Shown piece by piece: positions 1-8,524 of a DNA stretch of 64,000 bases (positions are counted from its first letter, which is position 1; each line of letters begins with the position of its first letter). The stretch comes from Streptomyces sp. CBMA123 (GTDB lineage: Bacteria > Actinomycetota > Actinomycetes > Streptomycetales > Streptomycetaceae). The stretch is from contig NZ_MECK01000001.1 in NCBI RefSeq assembly GCF_014596465.1, positions 1-64,000 on the forward strand. Reading direction: 5' to 3'. The notes below the pieces were generated by a model that did no database searches, was not told the DNA's origin, and saw nothing but the letters and a program-made list of their open reading frames with translations. The translations under genes were made by a program, and so were the position numbers.

Positions 1-231
1 CCGCACCGTGATCCGCTCGCCGTGCTGGGTGGCAAGCCCGCTCTGGGCGGCCCAGGCCAGGCCGGCCGCCCAGAGCACGGTGCCCAGCTGGGCCAGTCCC
101 CGCAGCAGGCCCGCCCGCCGCAGCTCGCCGCGGCCGGGCTCGGCCCACGCGTGCAGCCGGGCCGACACGTCATCGCCCTGCCCCCGGTCCCGCTCGCCGA
201 GTTCGGCCAGCAGGGCGGTCGATGTGCTCAC
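1..231 (-). CDS. cydD: ABC transporter CydD, N-terminal fragment (cytochrome bd assembly), runs off left edge
   Basis: Only about 77 N-terminal codons are present; the gene continues beyond position 1. The protein begins MSTSTALLAELGERD and reaches a first hydrophobic stretch (LGTVLWAAGLAWAAQSGL) as expected ahead of the transmembrane domain of a CydD or fused CydDC exporter. CydDC exports glutathione or cysteine and is needed to mature cytochrome bd. I chose GTG at 231 because it overlaps the cydB stop as GTGA, the usual sign of translational coupling. The identification rests mainly on position after cydA and cydB, since the ATPase motifs lie outside the window. A different membrane protein cannot be strictly excluded. 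Confidence 0.7.
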   Translation of the reverse strand, partial: MSTSTALLAELGERDRGQGDDVSARLHAWAEPGRGELRRAGLLRGLAQLGTVLWAAGLAWAAQSGLATQHGERITVR

Positions 232-1502
232 GCCGTGACCTGCTCGGAGTCCGGGTCCGCGGGATCGAGGTCGAAGACCCCGTCCCGCTGGTCGCGCCGG
301 TCGCCGACGATCCAGGCGATCAGGGCCGTCCCCGACAGCAGGGCGATCCCCACCGGGTCGATCCAGGTGGCGACGCCCCCGAAGACGTCCTGGGACATCG
401 CCACCAGCCCGACGCCCAGCACGGTGAGCACGGTGCGCCGAACGGCGGTCACGAAGCCGCTCGGCTCGACCCGGGCCTGGCGGGACGGGCGCGTGCGCAC
501 CCGGAGCGGGGCGAGCGGCGCCTCGGGCGCCTGCGTGAACTTGCCGCGGAAGGCCCACCACGCGTACCCGTTGTAGGCGAACACCACGGGCATGCACAGT
601 CCCACGCCGACCACCAGGAAGGTCTGCGAGCCGGACGGACTGGAGGCCTGATGGAGCGTCAGGTCCGGCGGCACGATCACTGGGACGGTCGCGATCACCA
701 GTGCCAGCAGCCCGCAGACCTGAGCCGCGACCACCCCCGCGAAGGGCCGCCAGTCCGGCCGCCGCCCGAAGCCGTGCCAGGCAACCGCACCCGCGGCCAC
801 CGCACCGGCGACCGCGATCCAGTACAGCGTCGCGCGCACGGGCTCGTCGAACCGGAACCGCTCCGGATCCGCGACCTCCAGGCCGAACCCGAGGATCAGC
901 GCGGCCACCGCCGTACCCGCCAGCAGCGGACGCCCGGCCCGGCCCGCCCGCTCGCGGGCGGCGCCCTCGGTCTTGTCCTGCAGCCAGGCGGCGCCGGCCA
1001 GCAGGTAGAGCACCACCAGGCCGAGGGCGCACAGCACGCTGTAGGGGGTGAGCCAGTCGAAGGCACCGCCGCTGAACGAACCGCCGTGCTGCCGCAGGCC
1101 GGAGAGCACCCCGCCGAGCACCAGGCCCTGGCAGGCGGTCGCGGCGACCGACGCCGCGCCGAACAGCAGGGCCCAGCCGCGCCGGTAGCCGGTGGCGGCG
1201 CTCTGGAACTCCAGCCCCATGCCGCGCAGGATGATCGAGAGCAGCATGCCGGTCAGCGGCAGGTAGACCCCCGGCAGCACGGTCGCGGAGACGCCGGGCA
1301 GCCCGGCCCACAGGACGACGCCGGCCAGCACCAGCCAGCTCTCGTTGGCGTCCCAGGCGGTGGCGATCAACTCGCCGTACTCGCGCCGGCGCTCTCCTCT
1401 GGCGAACAGGCTGAGCATCCCGACGCCCAGGTCGTAGCCGTCCAGGACGACGTACATGCCGAGCGACAGCAGGAGCAGGGCGTAGGTGGCGTACTCAAGC
1501 AA
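228..1502 (-). CDS. cydB: cytochrome bd ubiquinol/menaquinol oxidase subunit II
   Basis: Integral membrane subunit II of cytochrome bd, the high-affinity terminal oxidase that reduces oxygen to water with quinol electrons without pumping protons. The 424-residue product starts MLEYATYALLLLSLGMYVVL and carries the DGYDLGVG motif typical of CydB near residue 21, followed by multiple hydrophobic helices. The start is TTG at 1502: it has a GGAGG six bases upstream and overlaps the end of cydA by eight bases. It is somewhat longer than many CydB proteins, mainly through a polar C-terminal tail rich in Asp and Arg. It sits in the cydA-cydB-cydD operon and is probably co-transcribed. Confidence 0.95.
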   Translation of the reverse strand: MLEYATYALLLLSLGMYVVLDGYDLGVGMLSLFARGERRREYGELIATAWDANESWLVLAGVVLWAGLPGVSATVLPGVYLPLTGMLLSIILRGMGLEFQSAATGYRRGWALLFGAASVAATACQGLVLGGVLSGLRQHGGSFSGGAFDWLTPYSVLCALGLVVLYLLAGAAWLQDKTEGAARERAGRAGRPLLAGTAVAALILGFGLEVADPERFRFDEPVRATLYWIAVAGAVAAGAVAWHGFGRRPDWRPFAGVVAAQVCGLLALVIATVPVIVPPDLTLHQASSPSGSQTFLVVGVGLCMPVVFAYNGYAWWAFRGKFTQAPEAPLAPLRVRTRPSRQARVEPSGFVTAVRRTVLTVLGVGLVAMSQDVFGGVATWIDPVGIALLSGTALIAWIVGDRRDQRDGVFDLDPADPDSEQVTA

Positions 1503-2862
1503 CGGGGGCCTCCGTTCCGAGGGTTGACTCTGCCGCGTCCGCGGGCGTCTCGGGGCCGGCCTTGACCGTACGGACGATGTAGCGGATCCAGACGGCCAGC
1601 AGGGTCGCGTAGAGGAGCACGAAGGCGGTCAGGGTGGTCGCGGCCTGCGCGGTGGTCAGGTGGGACAGCGCGTCGGAGGTGCGCAGCTTGCCGTACACCA
1701 CCCAGGGCTGCCGCCCGGTCTCGGCGGTGATCCAGCCGCCGGTGATGGCGATGACGCCGGCCGGTGTCATCCAGACCATCCAGCGCAGGAAGCGGCGGGA
1801 GTCGAACAGCCGCCCGCGCAGGCGCAGCACCAGGCCGGCCAGCGCGGTGGCGAACATGGCGAGCGCGGCGAAGTACATGGCGCGGAAGCCGTAGAAGGCG
1901 CTCCACATGTTGGGCCGCTGGTCGGGCGGGGTCTGCAGCAGGCCGGGCACGTTCGCCTCGCCGGTGAGGTCGCGGCCGATCACCGCGCCCAGATGGGGCA
2001 CCGTGATCCGCAGGTCGTTCCGGCCCTGGTCGGTGTCGGGGACGACGACGAGGTTGTACCCGTTGTTGTCGGTGCGCCAGTTCCCCTCGAAGGCCTGCAG
2101 CTTCGCGGGCTGGTGCCCGCCCATGAAGATGGCGGTGGCGTCGCCCGCGTACAGCTGGATCGGCATCAGGACGGCGAGCACGCCGAGGGCGATCGACAGG
2201 CAGCGGCGGGCGAACGGCAGCGCGGCCCGGCGCCGCTGGACCAGGAACCAGGCGGAGATGCCGCCGACGAACCAGCTCGCGCTGATCAGCACCGCCAGCA
2301 GCATGTGCGGGAAGCGGTAGGTGAAGGCCGGGTTGAGCAGGACCTCGGTCCAGTCGCTCACCTGGAACTGACCGGCCGTCTCGGTGTACCCGACCGGGTC
2401 CTGCATCCAGCTGTTGGCGGAGAGGATCCAGGTGGTGGACAGCAGGGTGCCGAAGGCCACCATCCAGGAGGCGAAGGCCATGGTGCGCGGGCTGACCCGG
2501 CCTTCGCCGTAGAGCATGACGCCGATGAAGCCGGCCTCCAGGAAGAAGGCCGTGATGACCTCCATGCCGATGGTGACGCCGATGACGGGTCCGACCGCGT
2601 GGGCGAAGACGCCCCAGTTGAGACCGAACTCGAAGGTCATCACGGTGCCCGCGACGACGCCGAGGCCGAAGCCGACCGCGAAGATCTTCTTCCAGAACCG
2701 GAAGATCTGCTGGTAGAGCGGATTGCCCGTGCGCACGTAGACGGTCTGCACGACGGCGAGCAGGACGGAGAGGCCGACCGTGAGGGCCGGGAAGGACATG
2801 TGGAAGATCGCCGTGACGGCGAACTGCCACCGGGACAGTTCCAGGGCAGCCGGTGAGGCCAT
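1495..2862 (-). CDS. cydA: cytochrome bd ubiquinol/menaquinol oxidase subunit I
   Basis: Catalytic subunit I of cytochrome bd, binding haems b558, b595 and d in the cytoplasmic membrane. The 455-residue product has the N-terminal WQFAVTAIFHMSFPALTVG segment with the haem-ligand His near residue 21, a GWITAETGRQPW motif typical of the family, and about nine hydrophobic helices. The quinol-binding Q loop is the short type found in actinobacteria. ATG at 2862 is preceded by GGAG at five bases; the open frame continues upstream to 3999 but that part is low-complexity Arg/Ser sequence overlapping another gene. First gene of cydA-cydB-cydD. I saw no Rex-type palindrome in the 370 bases upstream. 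Confidence 0.96.
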   Translation of the reverse strand: MASPAALELSRWQFAVTAIFHMSFPALTVGLSVLLAVVQTVYVRTGNPLYQQIFRFWKKIFAVGFGLGVVAGTVMTFEFGLNWGVFAHAVGPVIGVTIGMEVITAFFLEAGFIGVMLYGEGRVSPRTMAFASWMVAFGTLLSTTWILSANSWMQDPVGYTETAGQFQVSDWTEVLLNPAFTYRFPHMLLAVLISASWFVGGISAWFLVQRRRAALPFARRCLSIALGVLAVLMPIQLYAGDATAIFMGGHQPAKLQAFEGNWRTDNNGYNLVVVPDTDQGRNDLRITVPHLGAVIGRDLTGEANVPGLLQTPPDQRPNMWSAFYGFRAMYFAALAMFATALAGLVLRLRGRLFDSRRFLRWMVWMTPAGVIAITGGWITAETGRQPWVVYGKLRTSDALSHLTTAQAATTLTAFVLLYATLLAVWIRYIVRTVKAGPETPADAAESTLGTEAPVA

Positions 2863-3100
2863 GAGGTCTCCGGGAGGAAGGTGCGCGGGACGGGCGGGTG
2901 CGGAGGTCGGAGCGCGGGATGTTCCGCGGATCGACCGCGCGCCAGGTGGGTCATGGAGCCGCCGCCTCCTTGGTGTGGCGGCGCGGCCATGAGTCACCGT
3001 CAGGCTAGGTGGCACCAGCCGAGCGGTTTGCCCGTCAGCGCACTGCTTGCTGTCGGACGGCGCACCCGTACCGGCGTGACGGCGGGGCGAGCCCCGGATC

Positions 3101-3142
3101 GGCTCGGGCCCCCGGACAGATCCCCGTCCAGGGGCCCGAGCC
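3101..3142. terminator. GC-rich hairpin between the GNAT gene and cydA
   Basis: Perfect 12-bp stem GGCTCGGGCCCC (3101-3112) with GGGGCCCGAGCC (3131-3142), extended by an inner GGAC/GTCC pair. It lies downstream of the minus-strand GNAT gene and upstream of cydA, so it can end the GNAT transcript or isolate cydA. The same stem core recurs at 23330-23372. No U-tract follows, as is common for actinomycete terminators. Confidence 0.6.
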
Positions 3143-3175
3143 CGTCGACACCCGCGGGAGCGCCGACAGCGAATC

Positions 3176-3240
3176 GTTCGAGGGCCTCGGAGTTCGAGGG
3201 CCTCGGAGTTCGAGGGCCTCGGATTTTCGAGAGCCTCAGA
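3176..3240. repeat. 16-bp tandem repeat, three exact copies plus a degenerate fourth
   Basis: The unit GTTCGAGGGCCTCGGA repeats exactly at 3176-3191, 3192-3207 and 3208-3223, followed by a diverged copy ending at the stop codon of the GNAT gene (3236). It lies in the space between the GNAT gene and cydA. The whole gap 2863-3235 (373 bases) otherwise holds only the hairpin at 3101-3142 and presumably the cydA promoter, which I could not place. Confidence 0.85.
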
Positions 3241-3544
3241 GACCGAACCGCGCGCGGTGGGAGGCCGGAACCAGGTCGGCGTACTCGGGATGCTTGACGA
3301 TCCAACCGCGGATGAACGGGCAGTAGGGCAGGACGGCGAGCTCCTGCCCGCGCGCCGCGTCCAGCGCGGCGCGCGCCAGCCGACCGCCCAGTCCGCGGCC
3401 CTCGAACCGCGGGTCGATCTCGGTGTGGATGAAGGCGATCTCGTCGCCGGAGCGGTGGTACTCGGCGAAGCCGGCGAGCTCTCCGCCGTCGCTGATCTCG
3501 AAACGCGACTTCTCGGCGTTGTCGCTGACGAGCTGCTGCTCCAT
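3236..3544 (-). CDS. small GNAT-fold N-acetyltransferase (COG2388, YjdJ/YidJ-like)
   Basis: A 102-residue single-domain acetyltransferase-like protein. The sequence has the family layout: an N-terminal strand region (FEISDGGELAGFAEYH), the acetyl-CoA binding turn EGRGLGGRLARAALDAAR, and the C-terminal LPYCPFIRGWIVKHPEYADLV signature with Cys, Phe and HPEY that marks the short COG2388 subfamily. Start ATG at 3544 has GGAGG five bases upstream; in-frame sequence further upstream lacks a plausible site. The substrate is unknown; relatives in bacteria and plants bind acetyl-CoA but their acceptors are poorly defined. Single gene, divergent from the flavoprotein gene at 3804. Confidence 0.88.
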   Translation of the reverse strand: MEQQLVSDNAEKSRFEISDGGELAGFAEYHRSGDEIAFIHTEIDPRFEGRGLGGRLARAALDAARGQELAVLPYCPFIRGWIVKHPEYADLVPASHRARFGL

Positions 3545-3803
3545 CGTTTCCTCCTGCAGGGCGTGGCTGATGGCCGTAGGGATGCGCGGCACCGTTCCGC
3601 GGGTGTCCGAAGCATAGGGACCGCCGACCACGCCGCCGACCCGCGACAACACTCCTGTGCACTCCGAGGACAGCACAGGGCACACACGGGCAGCGCCCGG
3701 CTGGCCGGACCGCCTAGCGTCGGCCCCGAGCGGCCCCGTGCGGCCCCGCGCTGCCCGGAACCACCGGCGCGCGTCCGCGCGATGACGAGGAGACGACCGA
3801 CAG

Positions 3804-5228
3804 ATGAGTGGAACCGACGAGTTCGACGTTGTGGTGCTGGGCGCCGGCCCGACCGGGGAGAACCTCGCCGACCGTGCGAGGGCCGGCGGGCTGAGTGTGG
3901 CGATCGTGGAGCGGGAACTCGTCGGTGGCGAGTGCTCGTACTGGGCCTGCATGCCGAGCAAGGCGATGCTCCGGCCGGCGGCCGCGCTGCAGGACGCACG
4001 GCGGTTGCCCGGCGCCCGTGCGGCGATCACGGGTGTGCTCGATGCCGAGGCGGTCCTGCGGCGACGCGACGGCTTCGCGTCCCGGTGGCGGGACGACGGT
4101 CAGGTGTCCTGGCTGGAATCCGCCGGGATAGCACTGGTCCGCGGGCACGGCCGGCTGGACGGTGAACGGCGCGTGCTGGTCGACGAACCCGACGGCACCC
4201 GCCGTGTTCTGACGGCGCGTCATGCAGTGGCGGTCTGCACCGGAACGCGCGCCGCTGTGCCCGACCTGCCGGGGATCGCGCACACGGGCGTGTGGACGAG
4301 TCGTGAGGCGACCAGCGCGGAGCAGGTGCCCGCCCGGCTGGCCGTCGTCGGCGGCGGAGCCGTCGCGGTGGAGATGGCCACGGCCTGGCACGCACTGGGC
4401 AGCCAGGTGACCCTGCTCGTCCGCGAGTCGGGGCTGCTGTCGCGGATGGAGCCCTTCGTCGGCGGACTGGTCGCCGCCGCTCTTCAGGAGTCCGGTGTCG
4501 ACGTGCGGTTCGGGGTGTCGGTGAGCGGCCTGGCACGTGACGGCGAGGTGGTCCTGGACCTCGGCGAACGGGGCGAACTGCGGGTGGACGAGGTGCTGTT
4601 CGCCACCGGGCGGCGGCCCGCGACCGGCGATCTGGGGCTGGAGACGGTCGGGTTGGCACCCGGCGACTGGATCGAGGTGGACGACACCGGGCGCGCCGTG
4701 GGCGTGGCCGGCGGGTGGCTCTACGCCGCCGGCGACGTGAACCACCGCGCACTGCTGACTCACCAAGGCAAGTACCAGGGACGGCTGTTCGGCACCGCGA
4801 TCGCCGACCGGGCGGCCGGCCGTGAGCTCGACCTCGCTCCGTGGGGGCGCAGTGTCGCCACCGCCGACCGGGCCGGCGCGCCTCAGGTGGTGTTCACGGA
4901 CCCGGAGGTCGCCTCGGTCGGGCTCACCCTCGCCGAGGCCGAGGCGAGCGGCCGGCGCGTGCGGGCCGTCGACTACCGGCTCGGCGACGTGGCGGGGGCC
5001 TCGCTGTACGCCGACGGGTACCGCGGCCAGGCGAGGGCCGTCATCGACCTGGACCGGGAAACCGTGGTGGGGGCGACCTTCGCGGGATCCGGGGTCGCGG
5101 AACTGCTTCACTCGGCGACCGTCGCCGTCACCGCGGAGGTACCGCTCCACCGGCTCTGGCATGCGGTGCCCGCCTATCCGACCATCAGCGAGGTGTGGCT
5201 GCGCCTGCTGGAGACCTACCGCGGCTGA
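3804..5228 (+). CDS. class I pyridine nucleotide-disulfide oxidoreductase (lipoamide dehydrogenase / mercuric reductase-like)
   Basis: A 474-residue FAD and NAD(P)H dependent oxidoreductase, probably cytoplasmic. Visible parts: FAD-binding GAGPTGEN at residues 14-20, redox-active disulfide GGECSYWACMPSK (Cys44 and Cys49), a second Rossmann motif VVGGGAVAVEMA near 185, the FAD-contacting LYAAGDVN near 310, and a C-terminal dimerisation domain. The C-terminal motif reads AYPTISEVW where lipoamide dehydrogenases have HPTxxE, so the catalytic His is replaced by Tyr. It also lacks the N-terminal metal-binding domain and C-terminal Cys pair of mercuric reductase. Real substrate unknown. GAGGAG lies about 11 bases before ATG. 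No partner 2-oxoacid dehydrogenase genes are nearby. Confidence 0.9.
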   Translation: MSGTDEFDVVVLGAGPTGENLADRARAGGLSVAIVERELVGGECSYWACMPSKAMLRPAAALQDARRLPGARAAITGVLDAEAVLRRRDGFASRWRDDGQVSWLESAGIALVRGHGRLDGERRVLVDEPDGTRRVLTARHAVAVCTGTRAAVPDLPGIAHTGVWTSREATSAEQVPARLAVVGGGAVAVEMATAWHALGSQVTLLVRESGLLSRMEPFVGGLVAAALQESGVDVRFGVSVSGLARDGEVVLDLGERGELRVDEVLFATGRRPATGDLGLETVGLAPGDWIEVDDTGRAVGVAGGWLYAAGDVNHRALLTHQGKYQGRLFGTAIADRAAGRELDLAPWGRSVATADRAGAPQVVFTDPEVASVGLTLAEAEASGRRVRAVDYRLGDVAGASLYADGYRGQARAVIDLDRETVVGATFAGSGVAELLHSATVAVTAEVPLHRLWHAVPAYPTISEVWLRLLETYRG

Positions 5229-5257
5229 GACCCGGCCCCGGTGGGCCGGGGAACGCC

Positions 5258-5292
5258 GGGGCCGGGCCCGTCACGACGACGGGCCCGGCCCC
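5258..5292. terminator. bidirectional terminator hairpin between convergent genes
   Basis: Perfect 15-bp stem GGGGCCGGGCCCGTC (5258-5272) and GACGGGCCCGGCCCC (5278-5292) with loop ACGAC. It lies between the convergent flavoprotein gene and dps, so it probably serves both. Confidence 0.9.
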
Positions 5293-5299
5293 GAGGAGG

Positions 5300-5854
5300 T
5301 CACGCCCCGGTCTGCGGGGTGACGACCAGGTGCTCGGCGAGGAACCAGACCTGGGTCTCGGCTGTACGGATGACCTGGGAGACCAGCAGGTCCTGGGTGC
5401 CGTCGTCGCCGAGCTCCGCCGTGCGGGTGGCCGCGTCGCGGGCCTCGGCGAGGATGCTCTCGTGGGCTTCGAGGAGCCGCGAGACCATCGCGTGGACGTC
5501 CTCGACACCGTCCGGCGGACGCGGAACGGACGTGAACTCGGCGGCGTGACGGGGGTCGCCCACCGCGACGCCGCCCAGGCTCTGCACCCGCTCGGCGAGC
5601 ACGTCCACCAGGGCCAACTGCTCCTGCGCGTGCTTGTCGAAGAGCAGGTGCAGCTGGTAGAACGTCGGCCCGCGCATGCCCCAGTGGTGCTTCTTGTACA
5701 TCGCGTACAGGAACTGGGTGTCGGCGAGGATGCGGTTGAGCCGCTGGCACGAGTACTGCCGGGCGTCGTGGGACAGCGCGATCGGCAGCTGGGTGACGGT
5801 GCCGAACTCCTGGATCTCGGGGCTGTGCTGGTGCAGGCGCGGTTGGCTGGTCAT
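5300..5854 (-). CDS. dps: Dps-family ferritin-like DNA-protection protein
   Basis: A 184-residue miniferritin. Dps proteins form dodecamers that oxidise Fe(II) with peroxide and store iron, protecting DNA. The sequence shows the conserved KKHHWGMRGPTFYQLH segment (residues 54-69) and LFDKHAQEQ (72-79), which supply the inter-subunit ferroxidase His, Asp and Glu residues, then the long helix VDVLAERVQSLGG. Start ATG at 5854 matches the family's N-terminal length; the N-terminal tail is short and not Lys-rich. Single gene. Streptomycetes usually carry several Dps paralogues, often under osmotic or oxidative stress sigma factors; I did not identify the promoter here. Confidence 0.93.
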   Translation of the reverse strand: MTSQPRLHQHSPEIQEFGTVTQLPIALSHDARQYSCQRLNRILADTQFLYAMYKKHHWGMRGPTFYQLHLLFDKHAQEQLALVDVLAERVQSLGGVAVGDPRHAAEFTSVPRPPDGVEDVHAMVSRLLEAHESILAEARDAATRTAELGDDGTQDLLVSQVIRTAETQVWFLAEHLVVTPQTGA

Positions 5855-6187
5855 GGTGTTCCTCGGGCTCCTTGGAGTCGGGTTGTCAGTGGTTCACGGA
5901 CCGGACGGCCGGCGACGTACGCGCTCGGACAGGGCGGCGATCAGCCTCGGCGCCGGTGGTCCGGCACCGGTGGTCCGGCACCGCTCATCAGGCTAGGAAT
6001 GCGCGGGCCTGCCGTCTGTTCCGACAACGCACCGCCCAGAGCCGGTCCGCGCACCCGGTCCGGAATCGACCGCCTGTCACCTGCGCGGCTCCCCGGGTGT
6101 GCCCACCCGGGGCACCCTCGGACGACACAGGGTGCCCGAGGTGTTCGGGCTGTCCCGGGCGGCCGCCCGCGCCCTCGGTGACGCCCG
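5855..6187. other. 333-base intergenic region upstream of dps
   Basis: No gene seen. It must hold the dps promoter, which I could not locate. It contains two copies of a 14-bp unit CACCGGTGGTCCGG near 5950-5982 and the hairpins at 6091-6137 that can end the AraC gene at 6188. Confidence 0.6.
6091..6137. terminator. double hairpin downstream of the AraC-family gene
   Basis: CCCCGGGTG (6091-6099) pairs with CACCCGGGG (6104-6112) and, alternatively, GGGCACCCT (6110-6118) pairs with AGGGTGCCC (6129-6137). Placed 50-100 bases after the stop of the minus-strand regulator, it is a likely terminator, though the overlapping stems could also be an incidental GC structure. Confidence 0.5.
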
Positions 6188-7246
6188 TCATGCCGCGATG
6201 GCATGTCCGGCCGCGACGGCGTGTCCGGACGTGACGGCGGCCTGCTCGTACCCGTCGCCCGCCGCCCCCGGAGGCACCGCGACGGGGGCGGGGCCCGTCC
6301 CCAGTCCCGCCTGCCACTCACGGGGGGAGACCCCGTAGGCCGCCCGGAACGACCGGCTGAAGTGACTGGCGCTCACGAACCCCCAACGGCCCGCGACCGC
6401 TGCCACGGTCGACCTGCCCGCCGCCGGGCGGGCCAGGTCCCGCCGGCACATGGCCAGGCGCTGCTGCTGGATCCAGCGCGCCACCGTCACGTCCTCGAAC
6501 CGGAAGAGCTTGTGCAGGTACCGCACCGACACATGGTGTGCGGCCGCGATCCGCTCCGGCGCGAGACCCGGGTCCCCCAGGTGGCGCAGGATGTAGTCCT
6601 TCACCCGGGCCAGGGTGGCGAGGGCCGCCTCGGGCGCGTCGGGGGCGAACCGACCACGGCGCTCATGGGCGAGCACGACGAGCAGGTCCAGGGCCGTCGC
6701 GGCGAGCCGGGCGGCCACACCGGGCTCCAGCGAGCCGGCCGACCGGGAGAGGCGTTCCAGGTAGGCGGCCACCAGCGCCGCGGTGCCGTCAGCGGCGTCG
6801 AAGACCGTCGCGGTGAGCTCCCGCAGGTCCTCGCCGGACCCGCCCATCGCCGACCGCGGCCAGTGGAAGGCCGTGAACGCGAAGGCCTCGTGCAGTTCCA
6901 CGGCGAACGGCCGCCCGGCGTCGGAGATGACGAAGGTGCCCGGGCGCAGCAGCACCTGGCGGCCGTCCTGGTCCAGCCGGGCGGTGCCGTGGTGCTGGAG
7001 CGCCAGTGTGACGTGGTCCTCCCCGCCGCCGGCGATGAGCCCCCCGCTGCGGACGACCCGCTGCGGGCCGGCCTCCACCAGGGAGACCCGCAGGGCACCC
7101 AGGTGGTGGCTGGTGATGGTCGCGGGGGCGGGCGCGGATTCGAGCAGGGACACGTCCAGCGGGATGAAGGTGCGGGAGAGCACCTCGTGCCAGTACTCGG
7201 CACGGTCGGCGGACGATACCGCTGCGGTGTCGAGAACGACGGACAT
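6188..7246 (-). CDS. AraC-family transcriptional regulator with N-terminal AraC-binding-like domain
   Basis: About 352 residues. The N-terminal half (residues 10-190, beginning SSADRAEYWHEVLSRTFIPLDV) is the cupin-like AraC-binding domain seen in actinobacterial activators. The C-terminal half has two helix-turn-helix units, IAAAHHVSVRYLHKLF and VAGRWGFVSASHFSRSFRAAYGVSPREW, which define the AraC/XylS family. A low-complexity Ala/Gly tail of about 40 residues follows. ATG at 7246 is favoured over GTG at 7252 because GGAG lies five bases before it. Ligand and targets unknown. It closely resembles the genes at 7414 and 17695. It stands in a regulator-only block, so its target is not obvious from context. 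Confidence 0.9.
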   Translation of the reverse strand: MSVVLDTAAVSSADRAEYWHEVLSRTFIPLDVSLLESAPAPATITSHHLGALRVSLVEAGPQRVVRSGGLIAGGGEDHVTLALQHHGTARLDQDGRQVLLRPGTFVISDAGRPFAVELHEAFAFTAFHWPRSAMGGSGEDLRELTATVFDAADGTAALVAAYLERLSRSAGSLEPGVAARLAATALDLLVVLAHERRGRFAPDAPEAALATLARVKDYILRHLGDPGLAPERIAAAHHVSVRYLHKLFRFEDVTVARWIQQQRLAMCRRDLARPAAGRSTVAAVAGRWGFVSASHFSRSFRAAYGVSPREWQAGLGTGPAPVAVPPGAAGDGYEQAAVTSGHAVAAGHAIAA

Positions 7247-7413
7247 CAGCACTCCTGTATAGCTGCCTGGGCGGGCCGGACCGGCCGGTCCGGCGACGCT
7301 GGGAATCGGGCGGGCACGGAATCACCGCCGGCTCCGTCACACCGCGAGCCGTCCTGGCGGACCAGGAAGAACGGCAGGAAGAGCCGCGGCGCGGCGGGCG
7401 GCGCGGCGGTGCG

Positions 7414-8391
7414 TCAGTCGGCAGCGGCCCGGAGCACCCGCCACTCGCGCGGCGAAACCCCGTACGCGGCCCGGAAGGCCCGGCTGAAGTGCGCCGGGTT
7501 GACGAAGCCCCAGCGCTGGGCGACCGCCGACACCGTCGGCGCGGTACGGCTGCGGCGGCCCAGTTCGCGGGCGCATTCGTCCAGCCGGCGCCGCTGGATG
7601 AGTCGGCCCACCGTCACCTCCTCGCCCTCGAACAGCCGGTGCAGGTACCGCACGGAGATGTGGAGGGCCCGCGCGATCGTCTCGGGTGACATCTCCGGAT
7701 CACCCAGGTGGAGGTCGATGTGCTCCCGCACCCGCCGGACCAGGTGGCCGTTCGGCGTACGGGGCCCTTCGGCGCCGTCGGCCTCCCGGTCGGCGGCCAG
7801 CTGGGCGACGAGCGTGCCGACCAGGTCGGCGACGCTGCCGGCCAGTCGGTCGCCGACCGGGGCGGAGTAGGAGTGCGCGGACGCGGCGAGGGTTTCGAGG
7901 AAGGGCAGCAGAACGGACCCGCACCCCTCCGCCGGGGTGACGGCCGTCCCCGCCACCTGCCGCAACTCGCGCTCCGGCACGCCCAGCAGCCGGCGCGGCA
8001 GGTGGAAGAGATGGGTGCGGAAGCGCTCCGGGAAGTCGACGGAGTACGGCCGCCCGGTGTCGTACAGGACGAGCCCGCCCTCGGCCACCTGCGCCCGGCG
8101 CCCGTCCTGCTCCAGCACGGCCCGGCCGGACAGCTGTACCCCGACCCCCACCTGCGGCTCGACCTGCGGGGTGCGGGCGATCAGCCCCGCGGTGCGGGAG
8201 ACCCGCGCCGCGTCCGCCTCCAGCGTCGAGATCCGCAGGTAGCCGAGCCGGTTCGACACCAGGCGCCCGTCGAACGGCGCACCCGCGAGCGGGACCACCT
8301 CCACCGGCACCAGCGTCCGCGACATCGCCCCGCCCCAGTACGACGCCTTCTCGTCGTCCGGGACGGACGCCGTCGTCACCTGCAAAGCCAT
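7414..8391 (-). CDS. AraC-family transcriptional regulator, paralogue
   Basis: A 325-residue regulator with the same layout as the gene at 6188: N-terminal AraC-binding-like domain (ASYWGGAMSRTLVPVEV onwards) and C-terminal AraC DNA-binding domain with IARALHISVRYLHRLF and VAQRWGFVNPAHFSRAFRAAYGVSPREW. Start ATG at 8391 has a GGCAG-type site just upstream. It lies in tandem with the paralogue, 167 bases apart, without clear operon coupling. The likely origin is a local duplication followed by divergence of the ligand domain. Ligand and target unknown. Confidence 0.9.
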   Translation of the reverse strand: MALQVTTASVPDDEKASYWGGAMSRTLVPVEVVPLAGAPFDGRLVSNRLGYLRISTLEADAARVSRTAGLIARTPQVEPQVGVGVQLSGRAVLEQDGRRAQVAEGGLVLYDTGRPYSVDFPERFRTHLFHLPRRLLGVPERELRQVAGTAVTPAEGCGSVLLPFLETLAASAHSYSAPVGDRLAGSVADLVGTLVAQLAADREADGAEGPRTPNGHLVRRVREHIDLHLGDPEMSPETIARALHISVRYLHRLFEGEEVTVGRLIQRRRLDECARELGRRSRTAPTVSAVAQRWGFVNPAHFSRAFRAAYGVSPREWRVLRAAAD

Positions 8392-8524
8392 CTGCCTGCC
8401 CTCCGCCGAAGTCCTGCGACGAGCGTGCTGCGCGGACCGGGGGGACGCTTAGGTCATCTGACTGCTCCGGGGCCGTGGTGCGCTGCGAGAACGAAGGCGG
8501 TGCACGCTGGGCACACCACCGGGC

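Noticed and set aside
222..1565. Long plus-strand open frame of 447 codons opposite cydB
   Set aside because: His, Gly, Arg and Pro-rich composition and full overlap with a clear membrane-protein gene on the other strand; it is a GC-bias shadow. Many similar frames across the window were dropped for the same reason.
2863..3235. Rex/ROP operator upstream of cydA
   Set aside because: I looked for a TGTGAAC-N3-GTTCACA type palindrome and found none convincing.
2863..3999. N-terminal extension of the cydA frame
   Set aside because: Low-complexity Arg/Ser/Pro sequence covering the GNAT gene; the ATG at 2862 has a proper binding site and the family N-terminus.
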